This document shows, in pieces, positions 37,325 to 45,060 of a DNA stretch of 64,000 nt. The notes under the pieces were generated by a model, which saw only the letters and a program-made list of their open reading frames with translations, was not told the origin of the DNA and made no database searches. The stretch is taken from the NCBI RefSeq assembly GCF_014200435.1, contig NZ_JACHBR010000003.1, positions 62,001-126,000 on the forward strand, given 5' to 3'. Source of the DNA: Sphaerisporangium krabiense. GTDB lineage: Bacteria; Actinomycetota; Actinomycetes; Streptosporangiales; Streptosporangiaceae. The stretch's first letter is position 1; each line of letters opens with the position of its first letter. The translations under genes and the position numbers were made by a program.

Positions 37325-37588
37325 ATGCGACCACACGCGGGCATCACACCCATGACCACGCCTGCGACCGCCCCCACACCCGGCCCCACCGGCGCGACCC
37401 CCCGCAGGGCCGGCGGCCGCACCGAGGCCATCTCCGGGACCGAGGCCGCGATCGGGTCCCTGTCCGGGGCCGGGGCCAGGTCGGTGAGCGGGGTCGTGGC
37501 CGAGGGGATGCCCGAGGCCGTGACGGCGATCGGGACGGCGATCGGGACGGCGAGGCGACGGCCGCAGGTACGGGGGTGGGCCGCGTGA
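37325..37588 (+). CDS. Small ORF coupled to accDA
   Basis: An 87-residue protein with no recognised family, rich in Thr, Ala, Gly and Pro ([20 protein letters not shown]), with an internal duplicated AIGTAIGTA. Three points argue it is real: GGGAGGAC four bases before the ATG, near-uniform G/C at codon third positions, and a stop codon overlapping the GTG start of accDA (GTGA). It may serve mainly to couple translation into the carboxylase or may be a small accessory subunit, but no similarity to the epsilon subunit AccE is obvious. Confidence 0.6.
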   Translation: MRPHAGITPMTTPATAPTPGPTGATPRRAGGRTEAISGTEAAIGSLSGAGARSVSGVVAEGMPEAVTAIGTAIGTARRRPQVRGWAA

Positions 37589-39441
37589 CCGCCACCTCCG
37601 CCGCTGAGCCGGCCTCACGACGCCCGTCCCCGCCGTCCGCGCCGGTGTCCGCTTCGACGTCCCTGCCGACGGCGGCTCCGACGTCCCCCTCTCCGCCACC
37701 CCCTCCGAGGCACGCTCCGGCGGCGGCCGCACCCAAGGCCGTCCTTTCATCCGCGACGGAGGCCGCCGGGCCGCCGGGGGAGGAGCCGCCGCTGTGGGTG
37801 CGGTGCCCCGGATGCGCCGCCCCCCTGTACGGCGAGCACTTCCGGCGGGACCTGCGGGTCTGCCCCGCCTGCGCCCACCACGACCGGCTCGGCGCCGCCG
37901 AGCGCCTGGACCACCTGGTGGACCCCGGATCCTTCACCCCCCTGCCCGCCGCGCCCACGCTGGAGGACCCGCTGGGCTTCACCGACACCCGCCCTTACCC
38001 CCTTCGCCTGGAGCAGGCGCGCGGCGCCACCGGCCTGGAGGAGGCCGTGCTGTGCGGCCGGGCCGCCATCGGCGGGCACCACGCCGTCGTGGCCGTCATG
38101 GACTTCGCGTTCATGGGCGGCAGCCTGGGCTGCGCGGTCGGGGAGCGCGTGACCGCCGCCGCCGAGCACGCCCTGTCCGCGGGCATCCCGCTGGTGCTGG
38201 TCACCGCCTCCGGCGGCGCCCGCATGCAGGAGGGCGCGCTGGCGCTGATGCAGATGGCCAAGACCAGCCAGGCGCTGGGCGAGCTGGACGAGGCCGGGCT
38301 GCTGACGGTCTCGGTGGTCACCGACCCCACCTACGGGGGAGTGGCCGCCTCCTACGCCACCCTGGCCGACGTCATCCTCGCCGAGGCCGGGGCGCACATG
38401 GGCTTCGCCGGCCCCCGCGTGATCGCCGGCACCCTCGGCCAGACGCTGCCGGAGGGCTTCCAGACCGCAGAGACCCTGCTGGCCGGCGGCCTGGTGGACG
38501 GCGTCGTGCGCCGCGCCGAGCTGCGCGCCGCCGTGGCCCGGCTGCTGGCGGCGGCCTCCTGGGCCCGCCGGGGCCGCCCCGTCCCGCAAGCCTGGGCCAC
38601 GGCCCCGCCGCTGGTGACCGACCCCGGCGACCCGCCCGGCGGGCGGCAGCCGGACGCCTGGGCCGCCGTCGCGCTGGCCCGCGACCCCGGCCGTCCCACC
38701 ACCCTGGACTACGCCGCCCACCTGCTGGAGGACTTCCGCGAGCTGCGCGGCGACCGCGCCTCGGGGGACTGCCCGGCGATCGTGGCCGGGATCGGCCGCC
38801 TGGACCAGGTGCCGGTCATGCTGGTCGGCCACCAGAAGGGCCACGACACCCGCGAGCTGGTGGCACGCAACTTCGGCATGGGCACCCCCGCCGGGTTCCG
38901 CAAGGCGGCCCGCGCGATGCTGCTGGCCGGCAAGCTCGGCCTGCCGGTGGTCACCCTGATCGACACCCCCGGCGCCTATGCCGGGGTCGAGGCCGAGGCG
39001 GGCGGCCAGGCGCACGCCATCGCCGCGAGCCTGCGCCTGATGTCACGCCTGCCGGTGCCGGTCGTCTCGGTGGTGACCGGCGAGGGCGGCAGCGGCGGAG
39101 CCCTGGCGCTGGGGGTGGCCGACCGGGTGCTGGCCCTGTCCAACGCCGTCTACTCGGTGATCAGCCCCGAAGGGTGCGCGGCCATCCTGTGGCGCGACCC
39201 CTCCGCCGCGCCCGCCGCGGCGGCCGCGCTGCGCCTGGGCGCCCGCGACCTGCTGCGCCACCGGATCCTGGACGCGGTGATCCCCGAACCCGAGGGCGGC
39301 GCCCACCGCGACCCGGCGCGCACCGCCCACGCGGTCGGACGCGCCGTCGCCGCCGCCCTGCACGACCTCATCCCCGAGGACCCCGCGCGCCTGGTGCGGG
39401 CCCGCAAGGCACGTTTCCGCCGCTACGGGCTGCCCGCCTGA
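37585..39441 (+). CDS. accDA: Fused acetyl-CoA carboxylase carboxyltransferase (AccD-AccA)
   Basis: A 618-residue carboxyltransferase with beta and alpha parts fused. After about 70 Ser/Pro-rich residues comes a zinc finger ([13 protein letters not shown] then [10 protein letters not shown]), the AccD crotonase-like domain ([20 protein letters not shown]) to about residue 330, and the AccA domain ([80 protein letters not shown]). It transfers the carboxyl group from carboxybiotin to acetyl-CoA. Such fusions occur in dedicated carboxylases beside aromatic polyketide synthases. The start GTG at 37585 overlaps the preceding stop. Confidence 0.92.
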   Translation: MTATSAAEPASRRPSPPSAPVSASTSLPTAAPTSPSPPPPPRHAPAAAAPKAVLSSATEAAGPPGEEPPLWVRCPGCAAPLYGEHFRRDLRVCPACAHHDRLGAAERLDHLVDPGSFTPLPAAPTLEDPLGFTDTRPYPLRLEQARGATGLEEAVLCGRAAIGGHHAVVAVMDFAFMGGSLGCAVGERVTAAAEHALSAGIPLVLVTASGGARMQEGALALMQMAKTSQALGELDEAGLLTVSVVTDPTYGGVAASYATLADVILAEAGAHMGFAGPRVIAGTLGQTLPEGFQTAETLLAGGLVDGVVRRAELRAAVARLLAAASWARRGRPVPQAWATAPPLVTDPGDPPGGRQPDAWAAVALARDPGRPTTLDYAAHLLEDFRELRGDRASGDCPAIVAGIGRLDQVPVMLVGHQKGHDTRELVARNFGMGTPAGFRKAARAMLLAGKLGLPVVTLIDTPGAYAGVEAEAGGQAHAIAASLRLMSRLPVPVVSVVTGEGGSGGALALGVADRVLALSNAVYSVISPEGCAAILWRDPSAAPAAAAALRLGARDLLRHRILDAVIPEPEGGAHRDPARTAHAVGRAVAAALHDLIPEDPARLVRARKARFRRYGLPA

Positions 39442-39509
39442 CCCACCCGGCCTGCCCGTCCCGCTCCCCGGCATCCCGGTAATCGCCCGACCCTCGAAGG
39501 AGGACGCCC

Positions 39510-40022
39510 ATGACAGCCGACACCACCACGCCACCCCCTCCCGCCGTGCCGCCGCCGGTCCCCGACGAGCGCGCGCAGGTCCTGGACTGGGTGGTCGGGC
39601 AGGCCGCCCGGCTCGGCTCGGCCGGCCGCGCCCCCTTGCGCAGGATCACCGTCTCCACCGCCACCCTGGCCGTCGACGTCCAATGGTCCTGCCCGCCGGA
39701 GCCGCCCGCGGCAGGGGAGGAGCCCCCCGCCGCGGGCCACTCCGCCGAGGAGGGGGACAGAGGGCGGGAGGGCGCGGTTCTGGTGACCGCGCCGATGGTC
39801 GGCACCTTCTACCGCGCCCGCGAACCGGGGGCGCCCCCGTTCGTCCAGGTCGGCGACCTGGTCGAGGCGGGCCAGCAGGTCGGCGTCATCGAGGCGATGA
39901 AGCTGATGAACGCCGTGCAGGCCGAGCGCGCCGGGCGGGTCAGCGAGATCGTCGCCGAGGACGGCGCCCCCGTGCAGTACGAGGACCCGCTGCTGGCCCT
40001 GGCGCCCTGCGACAGCCACTGA
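39510..40022 (+). CDS. accB: Biotin carboxyl carrier protein
   Basis: A 170-residue BCCP. The C-terminal biotinyl domain carries the lysine in VIEAMKLMNAVQAERAG, preceded by VTAPMVGTFYRAREPGAPPF. The N-terminal 90 residues form a Pro/Glu-rich linker of the usual type. It carries carboxybiotin between AccC and the AccDA fusion. A strong GAAGGAGG lies seven bases before the ATG, and the gene is 68 bases after accDA. Confidence 0.95.
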   Translation: MTADTTTPPPPAVPPPVPDERAQVLDWVVGQAARLGSAGRAPLRRITVSTATLAVDVQWSCPPEPPAAGEEPPAAGHSAEEGDRGREGAVLVTAPMVGTFYRAREPGAPPFVQVGDLVEAGQQVGVIEAMKLMNAVQAERAGRVSEIVAEDGAPVQYEDPLLALAPCDSH

Positions 40023-40065
40023 CCGTTCACCCGGGCACACCCGGACGCTTGGAACCTGGAGCGCG

Positions 40066-41424
40066 ATGTTCACCACAGTTCTGATCGCCAACCGGGGCGA
40101 GATCGCCCTGCGCGTGCTTCGGACGTGCCGCGAGATGGGCGTCCGCACGGTGGTCGCCCACTCGACCGTGGACCGCGACTCCCCGGCGGTGCGCCTGGCG
40201 GACGAGTCCATCCAGATCGGCCCGGCCGCCCCCCGGCGCAGCTACCTCAACGCGGCCGCGCTCATCGCCGCCGCGCGGCAGAGCGGGGCCGAGGCCATCC
40301 ACCCCGGTTACGGCTTCCTGTCCGAGAGCGCGGAGTTCGCCGAGATCTGCCAGGCGCACGGCATCACCCTCATCGGCCCCGCGCCCGCCGTGATCGCCCG
40401 CCTGGGCGACAAGGTGTCGGCGCGCGAGTTCGCCGCCGAGGCGGGGCTGCCCCTGCTGCCCGGCGGCGACGGCCCGGCCGCCGGGGTGGGCGAGGCCGCC
40501 CGCACGGCCGCCGCGGTGGGGTACCCGGTGGTGCTGAAGGCCGCGGCGGGCGGCGGCGGCCGGGCGATGACGGTGGTGCACGACCCGGGCGACCTGGCCC
40601 GCGCCTACGCCGCCACCCGCCGCGAGGCGGTGGTCCTGTTCGGCGACGCGCGCGTCTACGTCGAGAAGTACCTGGACGCCGCCCGCCACGTGGAGGTGCA
40701 GATCCTCGCCGACGCCCACGGCCAGGTCCTGCACCTGGGGGCGCGCGACTGCTCGGTGCAGCGGCGCCGCCAGAAGCTCATCGAGGAGACCCCTCCGCCC
40801 GGGCTGCCGGCCGCCGCCGTGGAACGGCTGGGGGAGCTGAGCGTGCGGGCCGCCCACGCCGCCGGGTACACCGGCGCCGGGACCTTCGAGTACGTCGTGG
40901 ACGAGCACGGCGCCTGCTACTTCATCGAGGTGAACTGCCGGCTGCAGGTGGAGCATCCGATCACCGAGATGGTCACCGGCATCGACCTGGTACGCGAACA
41001 GCTCCTGGTCGCGGCCGGCGGGCGGCTTTCACTGCGCCAGGAGGAGGTCGCGGCGGGCGGCGCGGCGATCGAGTGCCGCCTCAACGCCGAGGACCCGGCG
41101 CGGGGCTTCCTGCCCACGCCCGGGGTGGTGGAGGAGTTCGTCCCGCCCGGCGGCCCCTTCACCCGGGTCGACACCCACGCCGTGGCCGGGACGCGGATCA
41201 CCGCCGACTACGACCCGCTGCTGGCGAAGGTGTCGGTGTGGGCGCCGACCCGGGCCGAGGCCCTGGCACGGGCGGACCGGGCGCTGGAGGAGTGCACGAT
41301 CCGGGGACAGGGCGTTCGCACGAACGTGGCGTTCCTGCGCGAGGTCCTCGCCCACCCGCTGTTCCGCTACGCCAAGCACACCACCGCACTGGTCGAGCAG
41401 ATGCGCGCCACCCCGATCACCTAG
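40066..41424 (+). CDS. accC: Biotin carboxylase
   Basis: A 452-residue ATP-grasp enzyme of normal AccC length, without fused biotinyl domain. It begins MFTTVLIANRGEIALRVLRT, with the ATP-binding GYPVVLKAAAGGGGRAMTVV, ARDCSVQRRRQKLIEE and the catalytic FIEVNCRLQVEHPITEMVTG. It carboxylates BCCP. It is last in the four-gene operon. A copy of the dispersed 16-bp motif begins four bases after the stop codon. Confidence 0.95.
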   Translation: MFTTVLIANRGEIALRVLRTCREMGVRTVVAHSTVDRDSPAVRLADESIQIGPAAPRRSYLNAAALIAAARQSGAEAIHPGYGFLSESAEFAEICQAHGITLIGPAPAVIARLGDKVSAREFAAEAGLPLLPGGDGPAAGVGEAARTAAAVGYPVVLKAAAGGGGRAMTVVHDPGDLARAYAATRREAVVLFGDARVYVEKYLDAARHVEVQILADAHGQVLHLGARDCSVQRRRQKLIEETPPPGLPAAAVERLGELSVRAAHAAGYTGAGTFEYVVDEHGACYFIEVNCRLQVEHPITEMVTGIDLVREQLLVAAGGRLSLRQEEVAAGGAAIECRLNAEDPARGFLPTPGVVEEFVPPGGPFTRVDTHAVAGTRITADYDPLLAKVSVWAPTRAEALARADRALEECTIRGQGVRTNVAFLREVLAHPLFRYAKHTTALVEQMRATPIT

Positions 41425-41427
41425 AGA

Positions 41428-41443
41428 ATCTACAATGTAAAGG
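41428..41443 (+). repeat. Dispersed motif ATCTAC-NNN-GTAAAGG, copy 3
   Basis: ATCTACAATGTAAAGG, four bases after the accC stop codon and about 110 bases before the end of the convergent response-regulator gene. Identical to copy 4 over all 16 bases. Confidence 0.78.
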
Positions 41444-41552
41444 CCGGGGGAAGGCCGAGAAACCCTGACAGTCGCAGAAGAGCAAGACCCTCTACCACGA
41501 GAGATCCGCCCTGCCGTGGCAAGGGATCGACGCGACGCCCAGCAGGACCGCT

Positions 41553-42194
41553 CTAGCGGGCGTCGCGCACCAACAGCGCGATCTGGACCCGGTTGGCCAG
41601 CCCCAGCTTGGCCAGCGCACGACTGACGTGCGCCTTGACCGTGGTCTCGCTCATGGCGAGCTCGCGGGCGATCTCACCGTTGGACAGCCCGCGCGCCACG
41701 GCCTGGACGACCTGGCCCTCCCGCCCGGTCAGCACCGACAGCCGCGCCCGCGCCGCACGCACGTCCACGGCCTCCCGCGCGGCGAAGGCGTCGATGACCC
41801 TCCTGGTCACGGTGGGGGAGAGGATGGCACTGCCGGCCGCCACCGCGCGGACGGCGGCGATCAGGTCGCGGGGAGCGGTGTCCTTGAGCAGGAATCCGGC
41901 GGCCCCGGCACGCAGGGCGCCGTAGACGTACTCGTCGCGGTCGAAGGTGGTGAGCATGATCACCTTCGGCGGGCCGGGGAAGCGGTTGAGCTCGCTCAGC
42001 GCGGTGACGCCGTCCATGCCGGGCATGCGGACGTCCATGAGGATCACCTGGGGCCGGAAGCGGGTGGCCTCGGCCACCGCCTCGGCGCCGGTCGCGGCCT
42101 CGGCGACCACCTCGACGTCGCCGGCCGCCTGGAGGATCATGCGCAGGCCGGTGCGCACCAGGGCCTCGTCGTCGGCGATGAGGACGCGGATCAT
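41553..42194 (-). CDS. NarL/LuxR-family response regulator
   Basis: A 213-residue response regulator. The receiver domain has phosphoacceptor Asp in QVILMDVRMPGMDGVTALSE, acidic pocket IADDEAL and Lys in FLLKDTAPRDL. The C-terminal GerE/LuxR HTH is LTGREGQVVQAVARGLSNGE followed by IARELAMSETTVKAHVSRAL. Its ATG overlaps the stop of the partner kinase (ATGA). Target genes are unknown; the membrane-protein gene heading the operon is one candidate. Confidence 0.93.
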   Translation of the reverse strand: MIRVLIADDEALVRTGLRMILQAAGDVEVVAEAATGAEAVAEATRFRPQVILMDVRMPGMDGVTALSELNRFPGPPKVIMLTTFDRDEYVYGALRAGAAGFLLKDTAPRDLIAAVRAVAAGSAILSPTVTRRVIDAFAAREAVDVRAARARLSVLTGREGQVVQAVARGLSNGEIARELAMSETTVKAHVSRALAKLGLANRVQIALLVRDAR

Positions 42195-43357
42195 GTGGGC
42201 AGCCTCGCGTGGACCAGAAAGCCGCCGCCGGCGTCGGGCCGCGCGGCGAAGTGGCCGCCGAGGAGTTCGACGCGCTCGCGCAGCCCGATGAGGCCGAACC
42301 CGCCGCCCGGCCCGCCGCCCGGCCCACCGCCCGGCCCACCGCCCGGCCCACCGCCCGGGACGGCGGGCGGGACGGCGGGCGCCTCGCGCGGCGCGGCGTT
42401 TCGCACGATGACCTCCAGCGCCGTGGGCAGATGGCGCAGCAGGACGTGGGTGGGGACGGGGCCGGCGTGTTTGTGAATGTTGGTGAGGGCTTCCTGGATG
42501 ACGCGGTAGGCGGTGTGCTGGACCAGGATCGGCAGCGCACCCGGGATGCCCTCCTCGTGCCGCTCCACCGGAACGCCCGCCGAGCGGGACTGGTCGAGCA
42601 GCCGGTCCAGGTCGGTGAGCACGGGCTGGGGGCGGAACGACTCGCCGTCCTCCTGGCCCAGGACGCCGAGAACGGCTCTGAGCTGGTCCAGGGCGTCGGC
42701 GCCCGTGGCGCGGATGAGTTCGGCCTCGGCCGCGGTCCTGTCGTCGGTGGCGTTGATCTCAAGGGCGCCGGCGCGCAGCACCATCAGGGAGATGCGGTGG
42801 GCCACCACGTCGTGCATGTCGCGGGCGATGCGGGCGCGTTCCTGCGCGCGGGCCTGCTCGGCGCGGGCCCGCTGCTGCTGGTCGGTCCGCTCGGCGCGCT
42901 CGCGCAGGGCGGCGACGACCTGCCTGCGGGCGGCCGTCCACAGGCCGAGGGCCAGGGGCAGCCAGGCGAACAGGCAGGCGGCGCCCAGGGAGGAGGCGAA
43001 CGGGACGCCGGGACGGGGGGCGGCCGCCAGGAGCGTGGCCGCGGCGGCGTGGCCGGCGAGGGGGAGAGGGCGGCGGTAGGTGGTCGCGGCCACGTAGGTG
43101 GTGACCCCGAGCAGGAATCCCGGCCCGCGTATCACCGCGTCGACGGCCGCCAGCAGCAGCAGCGGCCCGCGTCTGCGGGGCAGGGCCCAGGCGGCGGCGA
43201 CGGCCAGAGGCGCCAGGACGGCGGCCTGGAGAGGGAAGGGCACCGCGGCCAGGTCCCACAGGACGTACGGCCCGCCGAGCGGAATCAGGGCGGCGCCCAG
43301 GGCGGCGGCGGGCAGGGCGAGCCTGCCCGGCCGCGGGCGCGTCCATCGGGATGTCAT
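42191..43357 (-). CDS. Sensor histidine kinase (NarX/DesK type)
   Basis: A 388-residue membrane histidine kinase. About four to five hydrophobic segments in the first 140 residues form the sensor; HisKA_3 follows with the phosphoacceptor in RIARDMHDVVAHRISLMVLR, then HATPase_c with N-box RVIQEALTNIHKHAG. The ATP-lid region carries an unusual run of GGGP repeats (DNA repeat 42301-42360) just before the G2 box GGGFGLIGLRERVELLGG. It partners with the overlapping response regulator. Confidence 0.92.
   Translation of the reverse strand: MTSRWTRPRPGRLALPAAALGAALIPLGGPYVLWDLAAVPFPLQAAVLAPLAVAAAWALPRRRGPLLLLAAVDAVIRGPGFLLGVTTYVAATTYRRPLPLAGHAAAATLLAAAPRPGVPFASSLGAACLFAWLPLALGLWTAARRQVVAALRERAERTDQQQRARAEQARAQERARIARDMHDVVAHRISLMVLRAGALEINATDDRTAAEAELIRATGADALDQLRAVLGVLGQEDGESFRPQPVLTDLDRLLDQSRSAGVPVERHEEGIPGALPILVQHTAYRVIQEALTNIHKHAGPVPTHVLLRHLPTALEVIVRNAAPREAPAVPPAVPGGGPGGGPGGGPGGGPGGGFGLIGLRERVELLGGHFAARPDAGGGFLVHARLPT
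42301..42360 (-). repeat. 12-bp tandem repeat encoding GGGP units in the kinase
   Basis: Five contiguous 12-bp units (CACCGCCCGGCC and variants on the plus strand) encode Gly-Gly-Gly-Pro repeats in the kinase ATP-lid. Copy number can change without frameshift. Confidence 0.9.
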
Positions 43358-43376
43358 CGGGTGCAGCCTAGAACGC

Positions 43377-44189
43377 TCACCAGCTCAGCAGGCGCAACCG
43401 GCGCGGCGGAGGCGTGATCGTCCGGCCGGGGAGAGGGTCGGCGGGCGCGCCGGGGAGAGTGCCGCGCAGCACGCGCACGCCCAGCGGCATCAGCGCCAGG
43501 CACAGGCCGGCGTACCAGAGCACGTCGGCGAGGTCGGCGGCCTTGAGCACGCCGCCCCACAGCGTCCCGGCCATGAGGAGCAGCAGGCCGCGGGCCAGGC
43601 CGAAGGTCGCCGAGCGGTAGGCGCCGATGGCCAGCACCAGCATGCCGGGGTACTGGCAGGCGGAGGCGAGCACCGGGACGTACCACGGCCCGTAGGAGAT
43701 GTCGACGTAGGAGGAGGAGACGAACCGCATGGCGGCCTGTGCCCCGTGGGCGTCGGCGAGCTGGAAGGCGGTCTGGTCGACGCCGGCGAAGTACAGCCGG
43801 GCGAACAGGCCCAGCACGGTGAGCGTGCCGCCCCAGGCGGCCAGCTGCGGGCATCGCGGCGCGATGAGCCGGGCCAGGGTGATGTAGGCCGGGCACAGCA
43901 GCAGGGCCCCGGCGGCGAAGCAGGCCTGCCCGGCCAGCGCCAGAGCGGGGCTGGCCTGGTAGGCGGCCAGCTGCGAGGCGGCGGCGAACTCCTGACGGTC
44001 GAACCAGTCCATCTGGGCGGCGGTGAAGGGACCGGCGCGCAGGGCCAGGTAGCGCAGCAGCAGCGCGACGGTCCAGGCCACAGGACCGAGAACCAGAGCC
44101 GCGCCGCCGATGACCCGGCCGGGGAACCAGGTGCCGTGGCGGGTGAGAGCGGGGATCGTCGCCCATGCGCGGATGGCGGTGTGAGGCAT
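43377..44189 (-). CDS. Multi-pass membrane protein of unknown function
   Basis: A 270-residue integral membrane protein with about six or seven hydrophobic segments (for example VIGGAALVLGPVAWTVALLL, ALALAGQACFAAGALLLCPA, GGTLTVLGLFARLYFAG, MLVLAIGAYRSATFG, LLLLMAGTLWGGVL). A conserved-looking soluble stretch (AGPFTAAQMDWFDRQEFAAA) follows the first helix. It lies 19 bases upstream of the sensor-kinase gene in the same direction, so the three genes form an operon; it may be a co-sensor or the regulated target. I do not recognise the family. ATG 44189 is the most likely start. Confidence 0.75.
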   Translation of the reverse strand: MPHTAIRAWATIPALTRHGTWFPGRVIGGAALVLGPVAWTVALLLRYLALRAGPFTAAQMDWFDRQEFAAASQLAAYQASPALALAGQACFAAGALLLCPAYITLARLIAPRCPQLAAWGGTLTVLGLFARLYFAGVDQTAFQLADAHGAQAAMRFVSSSYVDISYGPWYVPVLASACQYPGMLVLAIGAYRSATFGLARGLLLLMAGTLWGGVLKAADLADVLWYAGLCLALMPLGVRVLRGTLPGAPADPLPGRTITPPPRRLRLLSW

Positions 44190-44991
44190 GGCCGCCACTG
44201 TGCTCCACCGGCGGCGCGGGCACATCGGCCGATGGGCGTGCCGGGGGAGTCTCTTTGGTAGCGGCCGCGCGACTCGTTCGGAGGAGGGGCGGGGGCCGGA
44301 ACGTGGGGAGGCCGCGCCGAGGGGGAGCCGGCCGTGGATGTCGGCGAGGTGCCGGCGCGCTCACTGTTCCGGTACGTCGGGCACGCCGCCGCACGGTCCA
44401 GCGGATGCGCTTTCCCTCGAATTGTCCATAAATCTACAATGTAAAGGTCGTCGGTAGTTACAAAACCACTCATACAAAAAAGACGTCAAAACCCTCCACT
44501 AGACGACCCTGTCGTCCATAACGAGAAAGGATCACCGCCTGGGTCGTGGTGTACGAGCGGCACCGCCGCCCTGTTCGCCGTCGACGGCAGGGCAGGTCGT
44601 CCGCTTCGAGCGGCTTCCCGCAGGCTGATCGGCCGAGGGACGCGGCCTGTCCAGGACAGTCCGATTCCTGTTAGGGGCGGCGGCGAGATCTTGTCGGGGC
44701 CCGGGGGAGTGGCCGACGCTGTGGGGGGCCGCGTGATCAGCGGCGACGTGGACGAGGTTTTCGCCCGTGGGCGGGCCGGCGGCATGAGGTGTGACGCCTG
44801 TCCCGGCGCGCCGTCTCGCGTGCGTACCGCCGCCGAGAGCTCGTCCGGTTCTTGCCGCGGCCTCCTTGTCCGCGTGCGCGCGAAGACCCGCTTCGGCGCG
44901 GGGGAGTGGGAGTCGGCCTCGGTGACCCCGGCGCCCGCTCCGCCCTAGGCGCCGGTCGCGGAAGAAGCCTCAGGTCCGGGTCGAACGTGGC
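44190..44991. other. Gene-poor intergenic region
   Basis: About 800 bases between the membrane-protein start and the chitinase terminator. It contains copy 4 of the dispersed motif and, around 44420-44530, an AT-richer island with short homopolymers. Open frames present lack codon bias and ribosome sites, so no gene is called. Confidence 0.5.
44432..44447 (+). repeat. Dispersed motif ATCTAC-NNN-GTAAAGG, copy 4
   Basis: ATCTACAATGTAAAGG in the AT-richer part of the gene-poor region, about 240 bases from the nearest gene end. Identical to copy 3. Confidence 0.75.
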
Positions 44992-45028
44992 GAGGCCGCA
45001 CCCCCCGGGGAGTCGGGGGTGCGGCCTC
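44992..45028 (-). terminator. Terminator of the chitinase gene
   Basis: A perfect 14-bp stem (GAGGCCGCACCCCC at 44992-45005 with 45015-45028) and a nine-base loop, 32 bases past the chitinase stop. GC-rich hairpins without a long U tract are common terminators in actinomycetes. Confidence 0.8.
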
Positions 45029-45060
45029 AAGAGATGTCCGCCGATTCCGGCGGTCAGGGG

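Noticed and set aside
44486-44785. A 99-codon minus-strand frame in the gene-poor region
   Set aside because: No ribosome site and a Pro/Ser/Thr-rich translation without codon bias.
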